From Allomuricauda sp. (GTDB lineage Bacteria > Bacteroidota > Bacteroidia > Flavobacteriales > Flavobacteriaceae): a stretch of DNA of 64,000 nt. Shown piece by piece: positions 16,963 to 25,281 of this stretch. A program made the position numbers and the translations under genes. Location: positions 248,001-312,000 of the forward strand of contig NZ_JANQLX010000015.1 in the NCBI RefSeq assembly GCF_028280385.1. The letters are read 5' to 3'. Positions within the stretch are counted from its first letter, which is position 1; each line of letters opens with the position of its first letter. The notes beneath the pieces are model-generated. The model did no database searches. It was not told the DNA's origin and saw nothing but the letters and a program-made list of their open reading frames with translations.

Positions 16963-16970
16963 TATTTTTG
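16963..16970 (+). promoter_or_regulatory. -7 box TATTTTTG for osmC-like gene
   Basis: Matches TAnnTTTG on the plus strand, 29 bases before the ATG at 17000. The -33 partner is not clear. Confidence 0.4.
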
Positions 16971-16999
16971 AAGGCTACAAGAAACAAAAATTTGACTTC

Positions 17000-17422
17000 A
17001 TGACAAATCATATCACTACCAAATGGTTGGGCGAAATGGCCTTTGAAAGTAACAATCCAGCTGGACTGAACCTGAAGATTGATGCCGGCCCGGATGATGG
17101 GGGAAGAGGAGAGGGTTTTAGGCCAAAGGCGTTGATGCTATCTTCTTTGGCAGGCTGTTCTGGACTGGATGTGGCCTCTTTGATCAAGAAGATGAAATTG
17201 GAGGTGGATGAATTCCATATTGAGACTATAGCCAACCTTACGGATGAGCACCCAAAATATTACGATAAAGTGGTGATCGAGTATCATTTTCACGGTGCTG
17301 ATCTGAATGAGAAGAAACTTCAAAAAGCGATTGACCTATCCGTTGAAAAATATTGTGGGGTCATGGAGATGTTCCGGAGGTTTGCAGAACTTGATATCAA
17401 GACGGTTTTTCATCATAAATAA
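17000..17422 (+). CDS. OsmC family protein
   Basis: 140-residue OsmC/Ohr-fold protein. These small dimers reduce organic hydroperoxides with a Cys pair. The first Cys lies in LMLSSLAGCSGLD and the second in VEKYCGVMEMFRR, at the spacing of the family. The ATG at 17000 is chosen: the longer frame from 16916 would run through the promoter region and across the divergent start. It is divergent from the AhpD-like gene. The peroxide substrate cannot be read from the sequence. Confidence 0.9.
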   Translation: MTNHITTKWLGEMAFESNNPAGLNLKIDAGPDDGGRGEGFRPKALMLSSLAGCSGLDVASLIKKMKLEVDEFHIETIANLTDEHPKYYDKVVIEYHFHGADLNEKKLQKAIDLSVEKYCGVMEMFRRFAELDIKTVFHHK

Positions 17423-17470
17423 GCTCAAGCTCAAGGCGCAAGTACAAGTTCAAACCCAAGTTCAAAAAAT
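17423..17470. repeat. left CAAGTTCAA-type repeat tract of four-helix-bundle cassette
   Basis: AGCTCAAGCTCAAGG, then AAGTACAAGTTCAAACCC and AAGTTCAAAA. The tract 17872-17905 carries the same words in inverse orientation (TTGAGCTTGAACTT, TTGAACTTGAACTT). The two tracts enclose the four-helix-bundle gene. Confidence 0.6.
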
Positions 17471-17521
17471 TGTATTACATTTAAATTCATTAGTCGACCT
17501 CAAAATCGAATCTATGGAATA

Positions 17522-17875
17522 ATGGTCCACGGAAAATATGATTTAGAGGAAAGATTTGTTGGCCTAGCCGCAAACATTGCCCTTTTTTGCAAAGATTTAC
17601 CTCCTGATTTTACCGGTCAGTATTATGGCAAGCAATTACTTCGTTCTGGAGGAAGCGCTGCATTGAATTTTGGAGAAGTACAAGGCACTTACACAAACAA
17701 GGATTATTGCCATAAAGCATCAACGGTGTTGAAAGAGTTAAAGGAATCCAGAGTTAACCTAAAAATCCTGATGCGAATTAATTATGGTTCCGGGATAGTA
17801 AAGAATAAGCTTTTGGATGAAATTGAACAGTTGATAAAAATCATCGCCACCCTTATTCGTAATAAAACATCTTGA
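17522..17875 (+). CDS. four-helix-bundle protein (S23 / 23S IVS type)
   Basis: 117-residue helical protein of the S23-like four-helix-bundle family, first described from intervening sequences in 23S rRNA and also found as single genes across Bacteroidota. The family landmarks YGKQLLRSGGSAALNFGEVQ and KASTVLKELKESRVNLKIL are intact. No catalytic residues are known; a role in RNA binding or as a small toxin/mobile passenger has been suggested for the family but not proven. It lies between osmC and recJ, enclosed by two tracts of CAAGTTCAA-type words in opposite orientation, which suggests insertion as a unit. Confidence 0.88.
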   Translation: MVHGKYDLEERFVGLAANIALFCKDLPPDFTGQYYGKQLLRSGGSAALNFGEVQGTYTNKDYCHKASTVLKELKESRVNLKILMRINYGSGIVKNKLLDEIEQLIKIIATLIRNKTS

Positions 17876-17905
17876 GCTTGAACTTAATTTTTGAACTTGA
17901 ACTTT
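17872..17905. repeat. right repeat tract of four-helix-bundle cassette
   Basis: TTGAGCTTGAACTT followed by TTGAACTTGAACTTTG, the inverse complement of words in 17423-17470. It begins at the last base of the cassette gene region and ends 6 bases before the recJ ATG. Confidence 0.6.
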
Positions 17906-17911
17906 GATTCT

Positions 17912-19600
17912 ATGCGCTGGACCATAAAACCTACCCCACTTCCTGAAGATGTAGATCGCCTTTGCCGGGAACTTCAAGTGGAGCCCCTTGTGGCCCAATT
18001 GCTCTTGCAAAGGGGAATATCAACGTATACAGAGGCCAAAAATTTCTTCCGTCCCCAACTCTCCCATTTGCATGATCCCTTTCTTATGAGGGATATGGAC
18101 AAGGCCGTAGACCGTATCGGGGCCGCTATTGAAAATGGCGAAAACATTTTGATTTATGGCGACTACGATGTGGATGGAACCACCGCAGTTGCACTTTTGG
18201 CCACATATTTATTGGAAACCTACCCCAATGTGGCCACCTATATACCCGATCGTTACTCTGAGGGATACGGAGTGTCCATGCAGGGAATAGATTTTGCCGT
18301 GGATAATGATATGGGGTTGATAATCGCCTTGGATTGTGGGGTAAAGGCTATTGAACAGGTGGATTATGCCAAAGGCAAAGGGGTGGATTTTATCATCTGC
18401 GATCATCACAGACCCGGAAAACAATTGCCCAATGCCATTGCCGTTTTGGACCCTAAAAGGGAAGACTGCGATTATCCCTACAAAGAGCTTTGTGGTTGCG
18501 GAGTCGGATTCAAATTGATTCAGGCCTTGGCCAAAAAAGCAGGAAACGAAATTGAAGAACTATTGCCCTATTTGGATTTGGTGGCCACGGCCATTGGTGC
18601 GGATATCGTCCCCATTACAGGAGAGAACAGGGTACTGGCCTATTTCGGATTGCAGGTGATCAATACCAATCCAAGAGTTGGGTTCCAGTCCATTATTGAG
18701 CATGTCAACAAGAAAAAACTGACCATTACAGATGTGGTTTTTATGGTTGCTCCGAGAATCAATGCCGCGGGCAGGATGAAACATGGACAACATGCCGTGA
18801 ACCTCCTTATGGAGAAGGAGATGCCCATTGCCCAGAAATTTGCCGCTGAAATTGAACTGTACAATGCCAACAGAAAAAGCCTCGATCATGAAATAACAGA
18901 AGAAGCTTTGGCACAGATTAAAGAAAATGGGGAGGAAGAAAAATCCACTTCCGTGGTGTATAGCGAAAACTGGCATAAAGGGGTTATCGGGATCGTGGCC
19001 TCCAGACTTACAGAAACCTATTATAGACCCACTTTGGTTTTTACGAAGAGTGGCGATAAGTTGGCCGCATCCGCCCGATCGGTAAGGGGATTTGATGTGT
19101 ATAATGCCCTTGAGCATTGTTCAGATTGTATTGAACAATTTGGGGGTCACAAGTATGCTGCCGGACTTACCCTTTTGGAATCCCAATACAAGAGCTTCAA
19201 GGAAAAGTTTGAACAAGTCGTTTCCCAAACCATAGACCCCAAGTTATTGGTAAGGGAAATAACGGTGGATGCCCAAATGGAACTGTCCCAAATTTCACCT
19301 AAGCTCATGCGGATTTTAAAGCAGTTTGCTCCCTTTGGGCCAGGAAATATGACCCCTGTTTTTATGGCAAGAAAACTTCAGGACACGGGCTATGGTAAAG
19401 GTGTTGGGGAAGGCGAAAAGCACTTAAAGTTATCCGTAGTGCAAAACGGCTCCAGACCATTGGGCGCCATAGGGTTTGGATTGGGGAACAAATTGGAACA
19501 GATCAAAAATAGAAATACATTTGATGCTGTTTTTTCCCTTGACGAAAATGAATGGAACGGTACGGTGTCCCTTCAGTTGCGGTTGAGGGATATACGATAA
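17912..19600 (+). CDS. recJ: single-stranded-DNA exonuclease RecJ
   Basis: 562-residue 5'-3' ssDNA exonuclease for recombination and mismatch repair. The DHH phosphoesterase motifs are intact: GDYDVDGT at about 83-90, ICDHHRPG, and the DHHA1 motif FGGHKYAAG at about 410. The C-terminal OB domain follows. The ATG at 17912 is preferred; the frame extends upstream to TTG at 17891, but those codons are the repeat tract. The length is normal. An MFS transporter gene follows after 6 bases. Confidence 0.96.
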   Translation: MRWTIKPTPLPEDVDRLCRELQVEPLVAQLLLQRGISTYTEAKNFFRPQLSHLHDPFLMRDMDKAVDRIGAAIENGENILIYGDYDVDGTTAVALLATYLLETYPNVATYIPDRYSEGYGVSMQGIDFAVDNDMGLIIALDCGVKAIEQVDYAKGKGVDFIICDHHRPGKQLPNAIAVLDPKREDCDYPYKELCGCGVGFKLIQALAKKAGNEIEELLPYLDLVATAIGADIVPITGENRVLAYFGLQVINTNPRVGFQSIIEHVNKKKLTITDVVFMVAPRINAAGRMKHGQHAVNLLMEKEMPIAQKFAAEIELYNANRKSLDHEITEEALAQIKENGEEEKSTSVVYSENWHKGVIGIVASRLTETYYRPTLVFTKSGDKLAASARSVRGFDVYNALEHCSDCIEQFGGHKYAAGLTLLESQYKSFKEKFEQVVSQTIDPKLLVREITVDAQMELSQISPKLMRILKQFAPFGPGNMTPVFMARKLQDTGYGKGVGEGEKHLKLSVVQNGSRPLGAIGFGLGNKLEQIKNRNTFDAVFSLDENEWNGTVSLQLRLRDIR

Positions 19601-19606
19601 CCCCTT

Positions 19607-20863
19607 ATGGATCCATACGCCGCACTCCGATATAAGGAATTCAACATTTTTTTGGTGGTCCGTTTTGCCATGGTCTTTGCCTGGTCCATGCAGTTTATTG
19701 TAATTGAATGGCAGGTATATTCCATGACCAAGGATCCATGGAATTTGGCCCTGATAGGGCTTATGGAGATTATTCCAGCAGTTTTGATCGCCCTTTTTGC
19801 GGGGCATATTGTGGACCAAAGTGAAAAGCGCAATCTGCTGATTAAATGTATCCTTGGCTTTTCGGTTATAAGCCTTGGGCTTTTTTTTGTCAGCGACCCA
19901 ACCCTGGCAGCCACCACTGACCAAAAAACCATATTGTATACCATTTATTTTCTGGTTTTTCTAGGAGGTTTGGTGCGGGCATTCATTGGACCAACAGTTT
20001 TTTCCTTGATTGCATTGATCGTACCCAAAAAGATTTATCCCAATGCTGCTACATGGAGCAGTTCCACCTGGCAAGTGGCCTCTGTACTGGGCCCGGCACT
20101 GGCAGGTTTCAGTATTGGATGGATAGGGGTGCATTGGTCCATGTGCAGCATATTTGGGTTTTCCTTGATCGCATTGCTATTTCTGCTAAAGATTGCAAGA
20201 AAACCTATCCTAAACCCCAAGATTGGTGAGCCCGTGCTTCAAAGTTTAAAGGATGGACTCAAATTTGTCTTTAATAGCCAAGCCATTTTTGGTGCCCTTA
20301 CTCTGGATATGATCGCGGTGCTTTTTGGTGGTGCAGTTGCTCTATTGCCCATTTATGCGCAGGATATTTTACATGTTGGTTCAGAAGGTTTTGGGATTTT
20401 ACGGGCCGCTCCAGCTGTGGGAGCTTCCATTACCATGTTGGGTTCCACCCGATTCCCTTTACATAAAAATGCAGGGAAAAAATTGCTGTTGGCCGTTTTC
20501 GGATTTGGGATTTGCATCATTGTTTTTGGAATTTCAAAGTCGTTTTGGCTGTCTGTGATCGCCCTTTTTGTGAGTGGTGCCGTGGATGGGGTTTCCATGA
20601 TTATCAGACAGACCATTCTACAATTGAAAACACCGGACAATATGCGGGGTAGGGTAGCTTCAGTGAATTCAATTTTTGTGGGATCCTCCAATGAACTTGG
20701 TGCCTTTGAAAGTGGCGTGGCCGCTAAACTTTTGGGAACCGTTACGGCGGTGGTTTTTGGTGGTTGCATGACGTTATTGACCGTGGGAGTCACTGCAGTG
20801 GTTTCCCCAAGCTTTAGGCGCTTGGATTTATCCAAGGAAGTTGAGGAGCACGGAAGGGATTAG
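19607..20863 (+). CDS. MFS transporter, ENTS-like
   Basis: 418-residue permease with 12 predicted membrane segments. The opening ALRYKEFNIFLVVRFA and the loop FAGHIVDQSEKRNLL fit the subgroup of major-facilitator exporters related to the enterobactin exporter EntS and other drug/metabolite exporters. The substrate cannot be inferred. It follows recJ by 6 bases and ends in a four-base convergent overlap with the cupin gene. Confidence 0.9.
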   Translation: MDPYAALRYKEFNIFLVVRFAMVFAWSMQFIVIEWQVYSMTKDPWNLALIGLMEIIPAVLIALFAGHIVDQSEKRNLLIKCILGFSVISLGLFFVSDPTLAATTDQKTILYTIYFLVFLGGLVRAFIGPTVFSLIALIVPKKIYPNAATWSSSTWQVASVLGPALAGFSIGWIGVHWSMCSIFGFSLIALLFLLKIARKPILNPKIGEPVLQSLKDGLKFVFNSQAIFGALTLDMIAVLFGGAVALLPIYAQDILHVGSEGFGILRAAPAVGASITMLGSTRFPLHKNAGKKLLLAVFGFGICIIVFGISKSFWLSVIALFVSGAVDGVSMIIRQTILQLKTPDNMRGRVASVNSIFVGSSNELGAFESGVAAKLLGTVTAVVFGGCMTLLTVGVTAVVSPSFRRLDLSKEVEEHGRD

Positions 20864-21234
20864 TTGGAACTGCCCGAAAGGGTTTCACCTCGCTCAATGC
20901 GATCGCCGCGTGAAGTAGGTTCAGAAATGACAATAAATTCAAGATGCTCCTCTTGATCATTACGGATACGATGCCATGTTTGGGGCGGAATATGAATGCC
21001 CGAACCTGCCGGTACCTCAAGGGTTTCATTTTCAAACTCGAAAGTGGCGCGTCCTTTTAGTATTCTAAAGAATTGCTGAGCGTGTTTGTGCAGATGTTTG
21101 GTCTCTTGGGTGCCGGGGGGCATCAATTCCTCAATGACACTTAAACTATCGGATTTCACCAAATGCCATCCACTACAATTTTCTCCCCAATGGTAATGCT
21201 CACTATTTTCCTTGGATTTGACTATTCCTCCCAT
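20860..21234 (-). CDS. cupin domain protein
   Basis: 124-residue single-domain cupin. The first motif, HLHKHAQQFFRILKGRATFE, contains the three metal-binding positions (two His and a Gln/Glu), and the second has PPQTWHRIRN with the last His. It may be a dioxygenase, isomerase or sensor; the substrate is unknown. The start overlaps the lpxH stop by 13 bases. It is the last gene of the minus-strand operon that starts at 25228. Confidence 0.88.
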   Translation of the reverse strand: MGGIVKSKENSEHYHWGENCSGWHLVKSDSLSVIEELMPPGTQETKHLHKHAQQFFRILKGRATFEFENETLEVPAGSGIHIPPQTWHRIRNDQEEHLEFIVISEPTSRGDRIERGETLSGSSN

Positions 21235-21989
21235 TTTTTTAAGGTCAATTGATCGCCATCAAATTCCACATAAGTAAAAAAAGTGATCCAATCCCCAAGA
21301 TTGGTATAGGTTGACTTTTCATTCAGTTTAATTTCCAAAGGGAGGTGCCGGTGGCCAAAAATAAAATGATCGTAGTGGGCACTTTCCAATTTTCGCTTGG
21401 CATACAGAACAAGCCATTCCTTGTCTTCTCCCAAGAACTTGGCATCTGCATCGCCAGAAATGATCTTATTGTTAACAGAAAGATGTTGCCCCAATCGCAC
21501 ACCAAGATCGGGGTGCAGCCATTTGAACAACCACTTTGCCACAGGGTTGGTAAATACTTTTTTCATCCGTTTGAATCCCTTGTCATCCGGGCCAAGGCCA
21601 TCCCCGTGGCCAATAAAAAAGGAAGTGTCATTGATCAAGAACTGTTGGGGTTTGTGATACACCGGAATGTTCAGCTCTTCTTCGAAATACCCGTTCATCC
21701 AAAGATCGTGGTTGCCCACAAAATAGGTGATCTGGATACCCATATCCGATAATTCTGCCAGTTTTCCCAAGGTACGGGTGAATCCTTTGGGAACAACAGT
21801 CTTGTATTCAAACCAAAAATCAAATAAATCGCCCATTAAGAAAATTGCGGCGGCATCGGATTTAATGGCATCCAACCAAGCCACAAACTTTTTTTCCCTG
21901 GGAAGACTGTCCTTGGAAGTGGGAGCACCCAAGTGATTGTCACTGGCAAAATAGACTTTCTTTCCTTTTTCTAATGTTAGGTTCTTCAT
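21222..21989 (-). CDS. lpxH: UDP-2,3-diacylglucosamine diphosphatase (LpxH-like)
   Basis: 255-residue calcineurin-type phosphoesterase of lipid A synthesis, which cleaves UDP-2,3-diacyl-GlcN to lipid X and UMP at the inner membrane. All metal motifs are visible: FASDNHLG, GDLFDFWFEY, GNHDLW, GHGDGLG and FGHRHLP. The start of the first motif has N instead of the common L (SDNHLG vs SDLHL), which is frequent in this phylum as far as I know. It lies between the DUF3592 gene and the cupin gene in one operon. Confidence 0.93.
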   Translation of the reverse strand: MKNLTLEKGKKVYFASDNHLGAPTSKDSLPREKKFVAWLDAIKSDAAAIFLMGDLFDFWFEYKTVVPKGFTRTLGKLAELSDMGIQITYFVGNHDLWMNGYFEEELNIPVYHKPQQFLINDTSFFIGHGDGLGPDDKGFKRMKKVFTNPVAKWLFKWLHPDLGVRLGQHLSVNNKIISGDADAKFLGEDKEWLVLYAKRKLESAHYDHFIFGHRHLPLEIKLNEKSTYTNLGDWITFFTYVEFDGDQLTLKKWEE

Positions 21990-22024
21990 TTGGGCTTAAA
22001 TATAACCAATAACCAAACGGGATG

Positions 22025-22453
22025 TTACCAATAGGTGTAAAGCATATAGCTTGCGCCAACGACCAGTAGTGGAGAGGCAACCATCAATAGGATCACACTT
22101 ACCCGATATAGGCCCCAAAAAGTAACGGTCTTAACATTGGAACTGTCACGCCTATCATACACGATTTTTACCTTATCACCCACCTTGTAGGCCGGGGGGC
22201 TGGAACTTATTGGACTTTTGTATGTCTGGATGGTATTGGAACGGTCTTTAAATTCAAATACCGGGGTATAGGTGTCACCGTCACTGTCGTAGTTGGTGAT
22301 AAGGTCGGTTACCGTAGCAGTGGTCCTGATACCTTCCTCCAGTAAATATTGTGTTTTTTGATATTGAACCATGGCATAATAAGCCAGGAAAGTTCCCAAA
22401 AGAAAAAGAGAGCCGTATAACAAAATCCACATGGTGTACCTTTTACGCGCCAT
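22025..22453 (-). CDS. DUF3592 membrane protein
   Basis: 142-residue protein with a membrane helix at each end (about 8-28 and 116-138) around an extracytoplasmic beta domain of 75 residues. The domain shows the family pattern TATVTDLITNYDSDGDTYTP ... VGDKVKIVYDRRDSSN. The function of DUF3592 proteins is unknown. It starts 5 bases after the stop of a 37-codon membrane-protein gene and is followed by lpxH. Confidence 0.88.
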   Translation of the reverse strand: MARKRYTMWILLYGSLFLLGTFLAYYAMVQYQKTQYLLEEGIRTTATVTDLITNYDSDGDTYTPVFEFKDRSNTIQTYKSPISSSPPAYKVGDKVKIVYDRRDSSNVKTVTFWGLYRVSVILLMVASPLLVVGASYMLYTYW

Positions 22454-22458
22454 TACAG

Positions 22459-22572
22459 CTATCGTTTGAATCGTCTTTTATTGCGAACCCTGGTCACAAT
22501 GTAGATTACAATGACCAAAAGGGCCATTATTGGAAACACGATATCGCTATTTAGGAATGTGAGAATATCCAT
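22459..22572 (-). CDS. small membrane protein, 37 aa
   Basis: Open frame of 37 codons placed exactly between two operon genes: 5 bases after the enoyl-CoA-hydratase stop and 5 bases before the DUF3592 ATG. The product has a short polar start (MDILTFLNSD), a single hydrophobic helix (IVFPIMALLVIVIYIV) and a strongly basic end (TRVRNKRRFKR), so N-out/C-in orientation is expected. The tight spacing suggests translational coupling. I do not recognise a family. A partner role for the DUF3592 protein is a guess from position. Confidence 0.7.
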   Translation of the reverse strand: MDILTFLNSDIVFPIMALLVIVIYIVTRVRNKRRFKR

Positions 22573-22577
22573 GAGCC

Positions 22578-23345
22578 TTACTTTTTAAATTTTTCAAGTG
22601 CTTTTTTGGTATTGGGAGACAATGCCAGTCTTCCAGATGACTCGGCCCTCTGCAATAATAGTTTCTCCCAATGGTCCGTGCCTTCCCAGAGGACACGTTT
22701 CATTTCGGCCAATGCCTCAGGATTGTAAGTGGCCATTTGATGAACATGGAAGTCCAGTTCCTTGTCCATTTCAGGGATGGAATCAAAGACTTTTGCGAAC
22801 AGACCATGTTCTTTGGCCCAATAGGCATTTTTCCATTCGGATGGAGAAAGGGATAATTCTGCAAGTGCCGCCTTTCCCATTTTTCGCTCAACGGCGGGAG
22901 CAATAACCAAGGGGGCTATTCCGATGGAAATCTCGGATAGTTTGATGGATGCAGCTACGGTGGCATATACAAAATCGCAGGCTGAGGCCAAGCCAACACC
23001 GCCACCCACAGCCTTGCCCTGTATTCGGCCAAAAATTGGTTTTGTACATCTTCGCATAGCATTGATGACATTGGCAAATCCACTGAAGAACGCCTTGCCT
23101 TCGTCCAAATTGGAAATGGCCACCAATTCATCAAAGGAGGCACCAGCACAAAATGCCCGCTCCCCTTCAGATTTTAGAACAATAAGGGAAACCTTCGGGT
23201 TATTGGACAGGCTGTCAAATTCCGAAGCGAGCCGAGCAAGCAGTTCGGACACAAATGAATTGCTTGCCGGGTGCCCAAACTCCACCCAGGCAATGTTTTT
23301 TTCAATGTTGGTATACAAACTTCCGTTGGGTCTTTCCGTCGGCAT
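22578..23345 (-). CDS. enoyl-CoA hydratase/isomerase family protein
   Basis: 255-residue crotonase-fold enzyme. The oxyanion-hole motifs are FCAGASFDEL (about 67-76) and GKAVGGGVGLASACDF (about 109-124). The segment LSEISIGIAPLVIAPAV fits the methylglutaconyl-CoA-hydratase-like subgroup, where a Glu acts in catalysis. Exact substrate uncertain: leucine degradation is possible, but no other gene of that pathway is nearby. It lies between the MATE exporter gene and the 37-aa membrane protein in one minus-strand operon. Confidence 0.9.
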   Translation of the reverse strand: MPTERPNGSLYTNIEKNIAWVEFGHPASNSFVSELLARLASEFDSLSNNPKVSLIVLKSEGERAFCAGASFDELVAISNLDEGKAFFSGFANVINAMRRCTKPIFGRIQGKAVGGGVGLASACDFVYATVAASIKLSEISIGIAPLVIAPAVERKMGKAALAELSLSPSEWKNAYWAKEHGLFAKVFDSIPEMDKELDFHVHQMATYNPEALAEMKRVLWEGTDHWEKLLLQRAESSGRLALSPNTKKALEKFKK

Positions 23346-23380
23346 AGTATTGATTCTGATAAGGACTTGCTGAAACTAAA

Positions 23381-24715
23381 TTACAGGTTTTGGACCAATG
23401 GCCTGAATTTTCTTCTGAATTTCCACACCAAGGCCAACCCCCTGATCATCATCCAAACTACAAATGCAACCCATATGGCATAGAATCCCCATCCTAGAAA
23501 TTTACCCAGGTACAAAGCAGGAACAAAGCCCAAAAAGGTAGCGGAAAGAAGCACATTCCTTAGATATTTCATTTCACCCAATCCTTTAAACAGGCCATCA
23601 AAGACAAAAGCTAGGGTGTTCATGGGCAAACCAAGGATAACGATATAAAATATGCCATAAAAGGTGCTCAATACAATGGGGTCGTTGGAAAAAATACCCC
23701 CTATGGAATTATAGAAAACAAAACCAAGCGCCATAAGCACAATGCTTACCATCATGCCATAGGTGATGATTTTTTTGGCCAACTTCCATAGCCCCTTGTA
23801 ATCTTTGGCCCCAAGTAGTTTACCGCCCATACTGTTGCCGGCGGCCCCATATCCATCAATAAAGAAGGCGGCAAAAAGCCATAGGTTAATGGCAATGGTA
23901 TGGGCACCAATATAACGATCTCCCAATGCGGTTGCTTCCCGCACGGCAATAATTAAGGCGGCATTCAATGCCAGAGCCCGGACAAACAAATTGAGGCTCA
24001 TGTAGATCAATCGCCTTAGTTCTTTGTTCAGGGGAAAGACCAGCTTAAGGCTTATTTCTGTTTTTTTGATCAATAGGATAAAGACAAGAATGGCCATAAC
24101 CGCTTGCGAGATCAAACTGGCCCATGCCGCACCTTCCAAATACATGGCCGGGATATATCCTTCAATTCCGTAAACCAGGGCAAAATCCAAAACAATATTC
24201 AGTATCGCCCCAATAATGGCTATCAACATGGGGTAAAAAGTGTTCTGTAAACCTCGGAAAATTCCAAAGATGGCAAAGGTGAACAGGGTAAGCGGGAATC
24301 CCCAAACGCGTATGGAATAGTAGGAAATGCAGTATTGTAATATTTTACCAGATGCCTCGAATAGGGTAAAGATCTCTTCGATAATAAAAATGGTGGAGAC
24401 CAAGACCACGATGCTCAACAGAATATTGAAAAAGATTGCCTGGGCGGGAAGATTTTTCACTTCTTCCAACTTACCTGCCCCTAAATACTGGGACATGATG
24501 GCGGATATGGAGCTCCGTGTTTGCCCTAGCACCCAGATAAGCATGGACAAAAATGATCCCACAATACCGGCAGCTGCGAGTGACTCAAGACCATCTATGG
24601 GAATATTGCCCACTATAGCCGTATCCGTAATGGACAATATGGGTTCTGCAATGCCGGAAATGGTTGCAGGGACCGCAAGCTGATTGATCGTCTTTAAATT
24701 GATTTTTGTAGCCAA
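23381..24715 (-). CDS. MATE family efflux transporter
   Basis: 444-residue inner-membrane antiporter with 12 predicted helices. The opening LAVPATISGIAEPILSITDT and IVGSFLSMLIWVLGQTRSSI fit the DinF-like MATE branch, which exports cationic drugs or metabolites using H+ or Na+. The repeat of two six-helix halves is visible. Substrate unknown. It starts 12 bases after the GNAT gene and ends 35 bases before the crotonase gene. Confidence 0.93.
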   Translation of the reverse strand: MATKINLKTINQLAVPATISGIAEPILSITDTAIVGNIPIDGLESLAAAGIVGSFLSMLIWVLGQTRSSISAIMSQYLGAGKLEEVKNLPAQAIFFNILLSIVVLVSTIFIIEEIFTLFEASGKILQYCISYYSIRVWGFPLTLFTFAIFGIFRGLQNTFYPMLIAIIGAILNIVLDFALVYGIEGYIPAMYLEGAAWASLISQAVMAILVFILLIKKTEISLKLVFPLNKELRRLIYMSLNLFVRALALNAALIIAVREATALGDRYIGAHTIAINLWLFAAFFIDGYGAAGNSMGGKLLGAKDYKGLWKLAKKIITYGMMVSIVLMALGFVFYNSIGGIFSNDPIVLSTFYGIFYIVILGLPMNTLAFVFDGLFKGLGEMKYLRNVLLSATFLGFVPALYLGKFLGWGFYAIWVAFVVWMMIRGLALVWKFRRKFRPLVQNL

Positions 24716-24727
24716 AGTCAGTGCAAG

Positions 24728-25228
24728 TTACAGCACTAGTTCGTAACAATGAAAAGGATGATCGCTTTGTTTGGGAAAGTAGATGTCTTCCAACTTTTTA
24801 TACCCCCTTTGTTCATAAAACCTTTGGTTCCTCTGGTTCTGGGAAAAGGTATCCAACCGTACGGAACTGAAATCCCTTTCCCTGGAATAGTTTTCTGCAA
24901 AATCCATAAGGGATTGTGCATGGCCCTGACCTTGAAACTGGGGATCAACACATATACGATGAATGTAGGTGCTATTTCCGTTGGCAGTAAGCCAGTCAAT
25001 GGGCACATATTCTTCATCCATAAAAGTGGAAATGACAATAGCTCCGACAAGGGAACCATCTTCTTCCTTGACATAAAGCTCCTTACGATCCAAATCGTTT
25101 AAAAAGACCTCTTTGGTAGGGTAGTGTGCATTCCATTGAAATATGCCATTTTCCTCCATTTTGACCGCACATGCCCTTGTTATCTTTAGGATATGGTCAA
25201 TATCGGATATCTTTGCAGGTCTTATCAT
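24728..25228 (-). CDS. GNAT family N-acetyltransferase
   Basis: 166-residue acetyltransferase. Motif A, the acetyl-CoA pyrophosphate loop, is DPQFQGQGHAQSLMDFAE (about 97-114) after the beta4 strand STYIHRICV. The end of the fold, RFYEQRGYKKLE, is standard. The acceptor substrate is unknown. First gene of the GNAT-MATE-crotonase-37aa-DUF3592-lpxH-cupin operon, divergent from a universal stress protein gene with 53 bases between starts. Confidence 0.92.
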   Translation of the reverse strand: MIRPAKISDIDHILKITRACAVKMEENGIFQWNAHYPTKEVFLNDLDRKELYVKEEDGSLVGAIVISTFMDEEYVPIDWLTANGNSTYIHRICVDPQFQGQGHAQSLMDFAENYSRERDFSSVRLDTFSQNQRNQRFYEQRGYKKLEDIYFPKQSDHPFHCYELVL

Positions 25229-25281
25229 GGATTCGTTTCAATTTAATTGTAAATTTAAGCTATAATCATAACCACCAACCC

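Noticed and set aside
17307..17522. 71-codon frame after osmC
   Set aside because: It is a shifted frame of osmC followed by the CAAGTTCAA repeat tract.
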